From assembly GCA_964428805.1 (NCBI GenBank), contig CAYRZF010000119.1:1-5509 (forward strand): a stretch of 5,509 nucleotides of DNA, written 5' to 3'. This document shows, one piece after another, positions 1 through 5,450 of this stretch. A program made the translations under genes and the position numbers. Numbering within the stretch: position 1 is the first letter of the stretch; every line of letters begins with the position of its first letter. The DNA is from CAYRZF01 sp964428805 (GTDB lineage Bacteria; Methylomirabilota; Methylomirabilia; Rokubacteriales; CSP1-6). Under the pieces are notes generated by a model. The model made no database searches and was not told the origin of the DNA. It saw only the letters and a list, made by a program, of their open reading frames with translations.

Positions 1-433
1 CCTCCTCCGCGGTGGCTGCACCGCGTTCCCAAACGCATTAAAACCCCGTGTACCCCACGGTCGATCCCAGGAGGCCTTTGGTCCCGTCACCTGGAGTTTC
101 GTCGACCACCTCCTTACGCTAGGCAATATGGTCAATTTTTTCTATCGGCTTGATCAATTGGCTTTGGGGAACTTTCCGAGTCTCAAAGGGATTCCCGGTC
201 TGGAAACCGGGCACGCGAGTCGTTCGGGAGCGGGGGTTAACACCACAGGTCGCGGCATCGTCTTCCTCCTGTCCCATCGGTACAGGCAGAGGCTTTTCCC
301 CTCATTTGGCGCCGCATACGCCCCGGGTGACATCTTCTACACCGACTGACCATCCCTGCCTCATCGGCCTCGAGCGGCCGGGTCACCTACAGGGTGAGGA
401 ACCTCGCTGCGTCCCCCGTCGGGGGGAGCGGGT
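1..433 (-). other. Gene-free region, possible long structured 5' leader or ncRNA
   Basis: No credible protein frame is seen on either strand; two plus-strand frames (128-349, 150-446) have compositions typical of chance. Read as minus-strand RNA from the promoter at 440-468, it holds many inverted repeats: 412-417/422-427 (6 bp, GC), 383-387/393-397, 365-369/376-380, 268-272/282-286, 194-199/206-211, 167-175/185-196 (9 bp with a 3-nt bulge), 46-50/56-60 and 8-14/19-25 (7 bp, GCTG/CAGC loop). Some are mutually exclusive. A consensus-like AAGGAGGTG lies at 108-116 without a start codon at usable distance, and GGAGGAGG at 1-8 ends at the left edge, so a start codon may lie just outside. I could not match it to a known riboswitch, RNase P, tmRNA or SRP RNA. 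Confidence 0.35.
8..25 (-). other. 7-bp hairpin next to a GGAGGAGG element
   Basis: CGCGGTG (8-14) and CACCGCG (19-25) form a perfect 7-bp stem with a 4-nt loop. On the minus strand it sits directly upstream of GGAGGAGG (8-1, sharing its last base). A stem touching a ribosome binding site could control access to it, if a gene starts just beyond the left edge. No U-run follows within the window, so it is not supported as an intrinsic terminator. Confidence 0.4.
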
Positions 434-439
434 GCGCGG

Positions 440-468
440 AGTCTAATTCGGGTTGAATGGGCTGTCAA
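440..468 (-). promoter_or_regulatory. Sigma70-like promoter reading left
   Basis: On the minus strand a perfect TTGACA (-35, 463-468) is followed after exactly 17 bp by TAGACT (-10, 440-445; 4 of 6 to TATAAT). Transcription would begin near 433 and run left, away from the TPR gene. No credible gene lies between it and the window edge, so it would drive either a gene beyond the left edge through a leader of about 430 nt, or a non-coding RNA. Confidence 0.6.
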
Positions 469-498
469 GGGGATAATTGGGGGGATAACTTGGGGATA
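469..498. repeat. Three GGGGATA iterons
   Basis: GGGGATA occurs at 469-475, 481-487 and 492-498, with steps of 12 and 11 bp, so all three lie near the same face of the helix. The block is framed by an inverted pair GTCAA (464-468) and TTGAC (501-505). On the minus strand the units read TATCCCC and the last one abuts the -35 box of the leftward promoter. This suits an activator or repressor binding array for that promoter. The units resemble the first half of a DnaA box (TTATCC) but lack its ACA end. Confidence 0.55.
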
Positions 499-538
499 GT
501 TTGACGGCATCTGCGGCTTCGGAACGGGCTTGAAGAGC

Positions 539-1540
539 CTAACTGGATGAGCGCTGATCGCGCTGCCGGTCCAGCTTCTCTCGAATCCGGCCGAAGGTCT
601 CGAGGTCCTGTCTGAGGTCGGGATGGCCGATCCGCTTGTCGATGCTGATCACCTCTTCCATCAGCCGGAGGGCCTCCCGATATTCGCCTCGCTCTTCATG
701 GATCAGCGCCATGTTATGTGTAGGGATGGTGGCGCGCAGAAGGTCGCCCCGCTCCTCGATCAGACCCTTGGCCTTGGCGTAACGCTGATAGGCCCCATCC
801 AGGTCACCCAATCGCCGTTGAACAAAGCCGAGGGTGTTGAGGGTGGTGGCCATGCCCATGGCATCTCCGACCGTTTCATAAAGGGCCAGGCTCTCTTCGA
901 GAAGTCGGCGTGCTTCGTGCCAGCCTCCCTGGCGCTGGTGGATCCCACCGATGTTTGCCAGGGTGATGGCCTTGCCGAGGACGTCCCCCAGTTTCTCCTG
1001 GATCCGGAGACTTTCCCCGAACGCCTCCCTGGCCCCTGACAGGTCTCCCATCCGGGCCTTCACGGTGCCGATGTTGTTCCAAGTGAGGGCTAGTCCCCGC
1101 TCGTCCCGGAGGTCCGTCTTCAGCGCGAGGCTCGCCTCATAGGTTTCAAGTCCCTTACGGAACTCTCCCGTTCCCTGGAAAACCGCGGCGATGTTGCCGA
1201 GGGTCATGGCGGTCCCCATCTGATCCTTTGCCTCTTTCTGTAAGGCCAAAGCCCGGTGGTAGAGTTCCAATGCCCGGTTCCATCCCCCTTGGAGGTAGTA
1301 GAGAAGCCCAAGTTGGTGGAGGGTTGCGGCCACTCCCGGCTGGTCCTCGATGGTCCGGGCGATTCCGTACGCTTGATCCAGAGCGCTTCGCGCCCGCCCG
1401 TCGTCATTGAGTTCTCTCAACAGGGTTGCCAGCCGCGAAAGGGTCTCGAGCAAGCCGACCCGATTCCCCTCAGCCTCTTGGGCCCGGGCTTGGGCCTCCA
1501 GGGCCGCCACCATCTGCTGCGAGGTTTCCAGGGCCACCAT
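539..1540 (-). CDS. TPR-repeat protein with seven 40-residue repeats (333 aa)
   Basis: The protein is almost wholly tetratricopeptide repeats, a helical scaffold for protein-protein contacts, and has no enzymatic domain, signal peptide or membrane segment. A helical cap (1-27) is followed by repeats with an exact 40-residue step, the last six beginning near 70, 110, 150, 190, 230 and 270 and a weaker one near 30. The repeat pattern is G-x-A-x-T-L-x-N-I-G-x-V-x-x-x-x-G-x-x-x-x-A-L-E-x-Y-x-x-S-L-A-L, the TPR_12-like class seen in LGN/Rapsyn-like and bacterial regulatory proteins. The tail is charged (EKLDRQRDQRSSS). I chose ATG at 1540, 5 nt after the upstream TAG. The frame is open to 1717, but that extension overlaps the 449-aa gene and is low-complexity. 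No strong SD precedes 1540, so translational coupling is likely. It is probably the last gene of the operon. Confidence 0.9.
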   Translation of the reverse strand: MVALETSQQMVAALEAQARAQEAEGNRVGLLETLSRLATLLRELNDDGRARSALDQAYGIARTIEDQPGVAATLHQLGLLYYLQGGWNRALELYHRALALQKEAKDQMGTAMTLGNIAAVFQGTGEFRKGLETYEASLALKTDLRDERGLALTWNNIGTVKARMGDLSGAREAFGESLRIQEKLGDVLGKAITLANIGGIHQRQGGWHEARRLLEESLALYETVGDAMGMATTLNTLGFVQRRLGDLDGAYQRYAKAKGLIEERGDLLRATIPTHNMALIHEERGEYREALRLMEEVISIDKRIGHPDLRQDLETFGRIREKLDRQRDQRSSS

Positions 1541-1545
1541 CGCTT

Positions 1546-2895
1546 CTACGCAGGGGTCGGGCCGAACCCGAGTCCGGTTCCGATGACCTCCCGGATTCGG
1601 AGAAACCGACCCGGTCTCTCCTCCTCCGGCACGAGCTCCTCGAGCTCCAACATCATCCTCGTGACTTGTTGGTTCAGGCTCTGGAGCTGAGTGGGATCCC
1701 GGAGCTCTCCCATGCAATGGTCCAGGACACGATGGTAGGGAGGCTCATACGTCAGGCCGACCTGGTAGGCCGGGTCGGAGAGCAGTTCGTACCTCTCGGT
1801 GAGCAGGAGGCGAGCCAGGTGACGGGAAACTTGAAGAAGATCCATCGCTTCGTTGTCTGACTCCAGGAGCATGAACTTCTCCTGGAAGCGGAGGAGTTTC
1901 CAGACCTGAGGGTTCACCCTCTCCCGAGCCCAGAGGCGGCCCGAGCGGTATCGAAGGGTGAAATCGCAGATATTCCTGTCTCCCAGCCGCATTGATAGAT
2001 GGGGCAAGAGGTTGATGAGGGCTTCCTCGGGGATTTCATCGAGGGTGTTGTACTTTGCCTTGAGGGGTTCGAACTCTCGTCGTTGCTCTTCCAGACTCAT
2101 CAGCTCGAGGAGGACTCTGAGAGAGGCCTGGAGCTGCTTGAGGTTCATTCCTTCCACGGCCGCCTGGACTTGAGGATTGACCACCGTGCCGAGTTCTGCG
2201 GGGGCCGTCCGGGGCCATCTCTGCATCCGCTCGCTGAAGAGGTGATCGAAGGGGGGGATGAGGCCGACCGACCGGCCGATCGCCTCCCGGAGGGTGGGTA
2301 ACACACCCTCCACCGCCGGGACATCTCGATGATTGAGGCCCCTCAAGGTGGCGATGACCTCGTCCTTCAGTTCCTCGATGGCCGTGTCAGACGCTCCAGC
2401 CAATCGTTCCAAGAGGTCGAGGTAGACATTGAACTCGACGGCCGCCTCTCCCAGGCCGGTGTCGTGGAAGAGATCGAAATTGAGACACACAAAGAGCCTT
2501 GCCAGCTCCCGCTGGACTTGATGGAGGCGTAAGGTGGAGGGATCAGCCCCTAGGAGGCTCCACTTCTCTGTCAGCGACATGCTCTGGAGTTCTTCATCGG
2601 TCAAATCCCGGAGGCTCGTTCCCGGTGTGAACCGTTTGGCGTCCAGCGCCTCCAGGGCATACTCCGTATAACGAGGAAGGAAGCCCTCCACGACCTGCCG
2701 CATCTGATGCAGGTCAAGGTACTCACTGTAGTCCCGGAGCATCTCCTGCTGTTGCGCAGGGGGGAGGCAGTCCCGAAAGACTCGAACAGTCCACCGCAGC
2801 TCGGCCTCCTCCATAAAGGGGATTCGTTCCGAGAGTTCTTCGGTCCGTTTTTCGATGTATTGTCGCTGGGGGACGATCCGTGCGTGCTCTTCCAT
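1546..2895 (-). CDS. Large helical protein of unknown function (449 aa)
   Basis: I do not recognise a family or catalytic motif. The 449-residue protein is soluble-looking, with no signal peptide or membrane segment, and is dominated by charged amphipathic helices rich in Leu, Glu and Arg. Helix-rich blocks are about residues 5-85, 97-145, 150-210, 240-280 and 325-425, broken by Pro/Gly stretches such as GLIPPFDHLF (211-220) and TYEPPYH (382-388). A short SMRLGDRNICDFTLRYRSGRLW-type segment near 301-322 looks like beta strands. The composition suits a scaffold or alpha-solenoid. I chose ATG at 2895 because GAGGG lies 6 nt upstream; a GTG ten codons earlier (2925) lacks a properly spaced SD. 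The gene starts 66 nt after the small gene and ends 5 nt before the TPR gene, so it is part of the same operon. Confidence 0.85.
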   Translation of the reverse strand: MEEHARIVPQRQYIEKRTEELSERIPFMEEAELRWTVRVFRDCLPPAQQQEMLRDYSEYLDLHQMRQVVEGFLPRYTEYALEALDAKRFTPGTSLRDLTDEELQSMSLTEKWSLLGADPSTLRLHQVQRELARLFVCLNFDLFHDTGLGEAAVEFNVYLDLLERLAGASDTAIEELKDEVIATLRGLNHRDVPAVEGVLPTLREAIGRSVGLIPPFDHLFSERMQRWPRTAPAELGTVVNPQVQAAVEGMNLKQLQASLRVLLELMSLEEQRREFEPLKAKYNTLDEIPEEALINLLPHLSMRLGDRNICDFTLRYRSGRLWARERVNPQVWKLLRFQEKFMLLESDNEAMDLLQVSRHLARLLLTERYELLSDPAYQVGLTYEPPYHRVLDHCMGELRDPTQLQSLNQQVTRMMLELEELVPEEERPGRFLRIREVIGTGLGFGPTPA

Positions 2896-2901
2896 CTCGA
2901 A

Positions 2902-2906
2902 CCCTC
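2902..2906 (-). promoter_or_regulatory. Shine-Dalgarno of the 449-aa protein
   Basis: GAGGG on the minus strand with a 6-nt spacer to ATG at 2895. It supports this start over the GTG at 2925, where the only purine-rich element (GGAG) runs into the start codon itself. Confidence 0.6.
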
Positions 2907-2961
2907 GCCCGTCCCCGCCATCCACTCCTATGGATCCGCCGCGTTGCCCCTTCGGGCCGGA

Positions 2962-3303
2962 TCAGGGGGAGTCAGGACAATAGATGGCCCACGGGAAGTT
3001 GTAGTAGTCGTCTCCCATCCACTCGTCGATGTGGGCGCCCTGCTCCCCCAGGTACTGGAATTGGGAGTCGAACTCGTAGGCGGTGATGTACCGCTCCTCC
3101 ACGTCAAAGTAACGGATGGCGAAGCGGTCCGAGCCGTCCAGATAGTGCGCGTCGATGGGACGGATCTCAGCGTGGTCCATCCCCACCATCCTCAGCAGCT
3201 GGTACAGATCGTACCGCTTCTCTTGAATGGTCAGTTCGGTCAAGCCTGTCCCGATCTCCCCGAATCGCTCTTCCAGACGTTTCCGATCCTGCCCTGGGCC
3301 CAT
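2962..3303 (-). CDS. Small acidic, aromatic-rich protein of unknown function (113 aa)
   Basis: I do not recognise this family. The protein has 113 residues, no signal peptide, no membrane segment and one cysteine (C109). It is acidic (about 23 Asp/Glu against 11 Arg/Lys) and unusually rich in tyrosine (10), with W95 and W105 in an aromatic-acidic tail (HIDEWMGDDYYNFPW). Residues 1-45 look helical; residues 46-90 alternate polar and hydrophobic positions (DRFAIRYFDVEERYITAYEFD), suggesting beta strands. The start is ATG at 3303 because GGGAGG lies 7 nt upstream; the frame is open further upstream but that part overlaps the VWA gene and reads like junk. The gene begins 37 nt after the VWA stop, so it should share its transcript. 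A small soluble adaptor or substrate-binding partner of the chelatase-like motor is a guess from position only. Confidence 0.82.
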   Translation of the reverse strand: MGPGQDRKRLEERFGEIGTGLTELTIQEKRYDLYQLLRMVGMDHAEIRPIDAHYLDGSDRFAIRYFDVEERYITAYEFDSQFQYLGEQGAHIDEWMGDDYYNFPWAIYCPDSP

Positions 3304-3310
3304 GTGCCTT

Positions 3311-3316
3311 CCTCCC
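3311..3316 (-). promoter_or_regulatory. Strong Shine-Dalgarno of the 113-aa protein
   Basis: GGGAGG on the minus strand, 7 nt before the ATG at 3303. It decides the start over the longer open frame that reaches back to 3420. It is the best ribosome binding site seen in the window, so this small protein may be made at a higher rate than its neighbours. Confidence 0.8.
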
Positions 3317-3340
3317 TTACGTGGTCGTCTCCGCCCACCC

Positions 3341-4402
3341 CTATAAGGAGACGGCGGTGATCTCATCCATGGGATAAAACTCTCCACCCATGGCCACTGC
3401 CAGTTCCTGGGCGGGCGCAAAGACAGTGCCGTCCGACATTCGCCAACCTTGGCCCGCGGTGCCGAGCACGATGCTGCGGATCTTCTTGGCCCGGATCATC
3501 TCTCCGACCAAGGCCGCCTCCTCGCCGGGACGCATATCCCCCATTGACACGTTTGCACAGCCGTCACTGATGAGGATCAGCACGGGGATGAGGTCCCGCG
3601 CCCTTCGAAGCTCTCGTTGGATCAGCTGGTAGGCCGTCAGCAGCCCCTTGGACAAGGGGGTCGGGCCCCCGATGTCGAGGGACCGGAAGGCCTTCTTGGC
3701 CAGTTCGATGCTAGAGGTAGGGCGCAAAATGACAGCGGCGGACTGGTCGCGGAAGATGACCAGAGCCACCCGATCGCGGCGCTGGTAGGCGTCCACCAGC
3801 AGGGATAGGATCGCTGCTTGGGTGGCCAGGACCTGCCGGTGGCTTCGCATCGAGCCGCTGCAATCCACCACGAAGATGAGCAGGTTCCCCACCTTCCGCT
3901 CTCGGATCTTGGCGTGAAGGTCAGAGGGCTCTACCTTGAGGGTCATCCCTTGCCGATCGCGGTGCTGTTGGGAGAGGGCCGCGGTCCGGATGGTCGCGTC
4001 GAAGGCGATATCCCGGCTGAGGGACCCAGCCTGCCGGGCCCGAACGTAGCGCCCACGACTCTCGTTCGTCCGAGCCGTGCTCCGCTTGCCGGGCATATCT
4101 CGTCGCTGCCTTTCCTTTCGGGGGGTCACGAGATGAGGATTATAATTCCCCATCAGCCGTTGCAGGAGGGCCTCGTCGAATTCGAACTGTCGCTTGGCCC
4201 ACAGGTCACGGCGGTGCGGACAATCATCGAGATCGCAGGTACAGGCATATCCGGCGCTGCCGAACCCTCCTGTCCCACCTGAAGCCCGACCCCCCTCTAA
4301 GTCCTCGGAGGTCTGAAGGTCATGGATGTCGTCCAGAGGGCCGAGGTTCCGGTTGTCAGCCCGGGTGAGGGCGATCGAGGCCGATGACGATGCCTCCGAG
4401 TC
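3341..4402 (-). CDS. chlD: ChlD-type linker and VWA domain, entered by +1 frameshift from chlI (700-aa fusion)
   Basis: This is the C-terminal part of the medium chelatase subunit, which bridges the AAA+ ring and the large chelatase subunit. Read after a +1 slip at CTT (4404-4406), it continues chlI from GAC at 4402 for 353 codons. The fused protein has 700 residues, ordinary for ChlD. Fusion numbering: polar linker about 348-470, with a C401-x-C403-(4)-C408 cluster; the family's GRYVRAR and RDIAFDATIR segments at about 464-485; then a VWA domain with a complete MIDAS, D527-x-S529-x-S531 (DCSGS), T595 in GGPTPLSKG and D627 in ISDG. The same frame extends back to a TTG at 4474, but that codon lacks an SD and overlaps chlI by 74 nt. 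The first in-frame ATG (4153) would remove most of the linker. A separate VWA protein is the alternative, but frameshifting explains the geometry better. Confidence 0.85.
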   Translation of the reverse strand, partial: DSEASSSASIALTRADNRNLGPLDDIHDLQTSEDLEGGRASGGTGGFGSAGYACTCDLDDCPHRRDLWAKRQFEFDEALLQRLMGNYNPHLVTPRKERQRRDMPGKRSTARTNESRGRYVRARQAGSLSRDIAFDATIRTAALSQQHRDRQGMTLKVEPSDLHAKIRERKVGNLLIFVVDCSGSMRSHRQVLATQAAILSLLVDAYQRRDRVALVIFRDQSAAVILRPTSSIELAKKAFRSLDIGGPTPLSKGLLTAYQLIQRELRRARDLIPVLILISDGCANVSMGDMRPGEEAALVGEMIRAKKIRSIVLGTAGQGWRMSDGTVFAPAQELAVAMGGEFYPMDEITAVSL

Positions 4403-4414
4403 AAAGATGCCTCC
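4400..4414 (-). promoter_or_regulatory. RF2-type +1 programmed ribosomal frameshift site
   Basis: On the minus strand the sequence is GGAGG (4414-4410), CAT (4409-4407), CTT (4406-4404), TGA (4403-4401), C (4400). The prfB site has the same arrangement: an SD-like AGGGGG, a 3-nt spacer (UAU), the slippery CUU codon in the P site, and the weak UGA-C stop in the A site. Contact between the SD-like element and 16S rRNA at this short spacing, plus slow termination at UGA-C, drives the +1 slip. Here the slip joins the ChlI frame to the VWA frame exactly, so both frames keep their family-typical sequence. The efficiency cannot be read from the DNA. Recognition of UGA by release factor 2 means the ChlI:ChlD ratio could respond to RF2 level. 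Confidence 0.85.
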
Positions 4415-5444
4415 GTTCCAAGAATGTTCCAGCCAGACGATCCAGGGCCCTGACGTCGAGGGCCTTCTCTTCAAAAGGCAGGCGCTTGACCCGATGGCGG
4501 AGGCTCATCTCCATGATGTCCCGGACGTCCTCCCGCGCTGGTTCCTGCCGCCCTCGAAAGGCGGCGGCGGCCAGGGCGGTCTTCACCATCGTGATCTCTG
4601 CCCGGTGCCCGTCCACCTTCATCTCTTCGGCGACCCGGGCGGCGAGGTCGATCAGTTGTTCCGAGGGCGTCAGGGTGGGGAGAAGTTCTCGGGCCCGGGC
4701 GATCTCGGCCCGGAGGCCTTCTTGAGAGGGCTGGCGCTCCAGCTGGAAGCCGTCCGGATCGCTGTGAAAGGTCAGCGCCCGGCGGGCGATCTCCTTGCGG
4801 TGCTCCCGGGATTGCTCTGTCTTGACCTCCACACAGAGGCCGAACCGGTCTAAGAGCTGAGGACGAAGTTCCCCCTCTTCCGGGTTCATGGTCCCCACCA
4901 GAATGAACCGGCAAGGATGGGTGTAGCTCACCCCTTCTCGCTCCACGAGGTTGATTCCGGTGACGGCGACGTCTAGGAGGACGTCCACCACGTGATCATC
5001 CAGAAGATTCACCTCGTCTACGTACAGAATGCCTCGATGGGCACTGGCCAGGATGCCTGGCTGGAAGACCTTCTGGCCGGTTTTCAGTGCGGCCTCGATA
5101 TCGAGAGATCCCACCACGCGATCTTCCGAGGCATTGAGGGGCAGATCCACCACTGGCGTGGAAGTCTCGACCAACGGAAGTGGCTCTCCTCGCTCCACTT
5201 TGCTCCGGCAGTCAGGGCAGAGCCCTTCTTTCTGATCAGGATAACAAGCAAAATGGCAGCCCTTCACCACGAGGCGCTGCGGAAGGAGGTCGGCGATGCC
5301 CCGGACCGCCGTGGACTTGGCGGTACCCTTCTGCCCGCGGATCAAGACCCCTCCGATGAAGGGGTCGATGGCGTTGTAGATCAGGGCTTTTTTCATCTGC
5401 TCCTGGCCCAGGATCGCGGAGAACGGGAAGAGGGGTCGCTTCAA
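4401..5444 (-). CDS. chlI: ChlI/BchI-type AAA+ chelatase ATPase (zero-frame product, 347 aa)
   Basis: This is the AAA+ ATPase subunit of magnesium/cobalt chelatase-type motors, which form a hexameric ring that powers metal insertion by a large chelatase subunit. The protein opens with the family's PFSAILGQ start. It then shows Walker A (G37-QKGTAK-S44), Walker B (GILYVDE, D143/E144), sensor 1 in GTMNPEEGELRPQ (N187), arginine finger R200 in LLDRFG, and a sensor 2 candidate R281 in DGHRAEIT. An insert after Walker A carries C63, C67, C76 and C79 (CxxxC and CxxC), a likely zinc knuckle found in many bacterial homologues. The start is TTG at 5444. No other start fits, because an in-frame TAG lies two codons upstream, and no Shine-Dalgarno is seen, which suggests coupling to the upstream stop. 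The frame ends in CTT TGA C, an RF2-type frameshift site, so this product is probably the unshifted small subunit of a two-product gene. Confidence 0.93.
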   Translation of the reverse strand: MKRPLFPFSAILGQEQMKKALIYNAIDPFIGGVLIRGQKGTAKSTAVRGIADLLPQRLVVKGCHFACYPDQKEGLCPDCRSKVERGEPLPLVETSTPVVDLPLNASEDRVVGSLDIEAALKTGQKVFQPGILASAHRGILYVDEVNLLDDHVVDVLLDVAVTGINLVEREGVSYTHPCRFILVGTMNPEEGELRPQLLDRFGLCVEVKTEQSREHRKEIARRALTFHSDPDGFQLERQPSQEGLRAEIARARELLPTLTPSEQLIDLAARVAEEMKVDGHRAEITMVKTALAAAAFRGRQEPAREDVRDIMEMSLRHRVKRLPFEEKALDVRALDRLAGTFLERRHL

Positions 5445-5450
5445 CGGCGG

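Larger units (their letters stand above)
434..538. other. Intergenic gap between the TPR gene and the leftward promoter
   Basis: Downstream of the TPR stop I see no GC stem followed by a T-run, only a weak GGCT/AGCC pairing near 526-538. No intrinsic terminator for the operon can be supported. The gap otherwise holds the iterons and promoter listed separately, so operon transcripts may read into the leftward unit or stop by another mechanism. Confidence 0.4.

Noticed and set aside
1..38. Possible gene starting at ATG 38 (TAATG overlap) and leaving the left edge
   Set aside because: Only 12 codons are visible (MRLGTRCSHRGG) and the SD is a weak GGGG; cannot be supported without the sequence beyond the edge.
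38..109. 23-codon minus-strand frame containing GSTVGYTG, resembling a short segment of methionine sulfoxide reductase A
   Set aside because: Only about seven residues match, the catalytic GCFW segment is absent, an in-frame TAG precedes it, and the GGAG abuts the GTG. Probably chance.
194..211. tRNA T-arm-like hairpin in the gene-free region
   Set aside because: No acceptor, D or anticodon arms can be drawn around it and the loop lacks TTCRA; it is just a 6-bp inverted repeat.
128..446. Two overlapping plus-strand frames (73 and 98 aa) in the left gene-free region
   Set aside because: No SD, low-complexity Pro/Arg/Ser composition, and opposite to all real genes; consistent with chance in GC-rich DNA.
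469..498. DnaA boxes or an origin at the TTATCCCC repeats
   Set aside because: The DnaA box needs TTATCCACA-like ends; all three units end in CCC, there is no AT-rich unwinding region and no dnaA/dnaN nearby.
1541..1717. N-terminal extension of the TPR protein to a start at 1717
   Set aside because: The extension overlaps the end of the 449-aa gene and is a Pro/Gly/Arg-rich shadow translation; TPR-like helices begin only after the ATG at 1540.
4138..4147. TATAAT on the plus strand as a promoter -10 box
   Set aside because: It lies inside the chlD linker coding sequence, has no matching -35 box and no plus-strand gene follows.
3341..4474. Separate VWA gene starting at TTG 4474 and overlapping chlI by 74 nt
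   Set aside because: No SD, and its first 24 residues look like out-of-frame chlI; the RF2-type site gives a better explanation. Kept only as the alternative.
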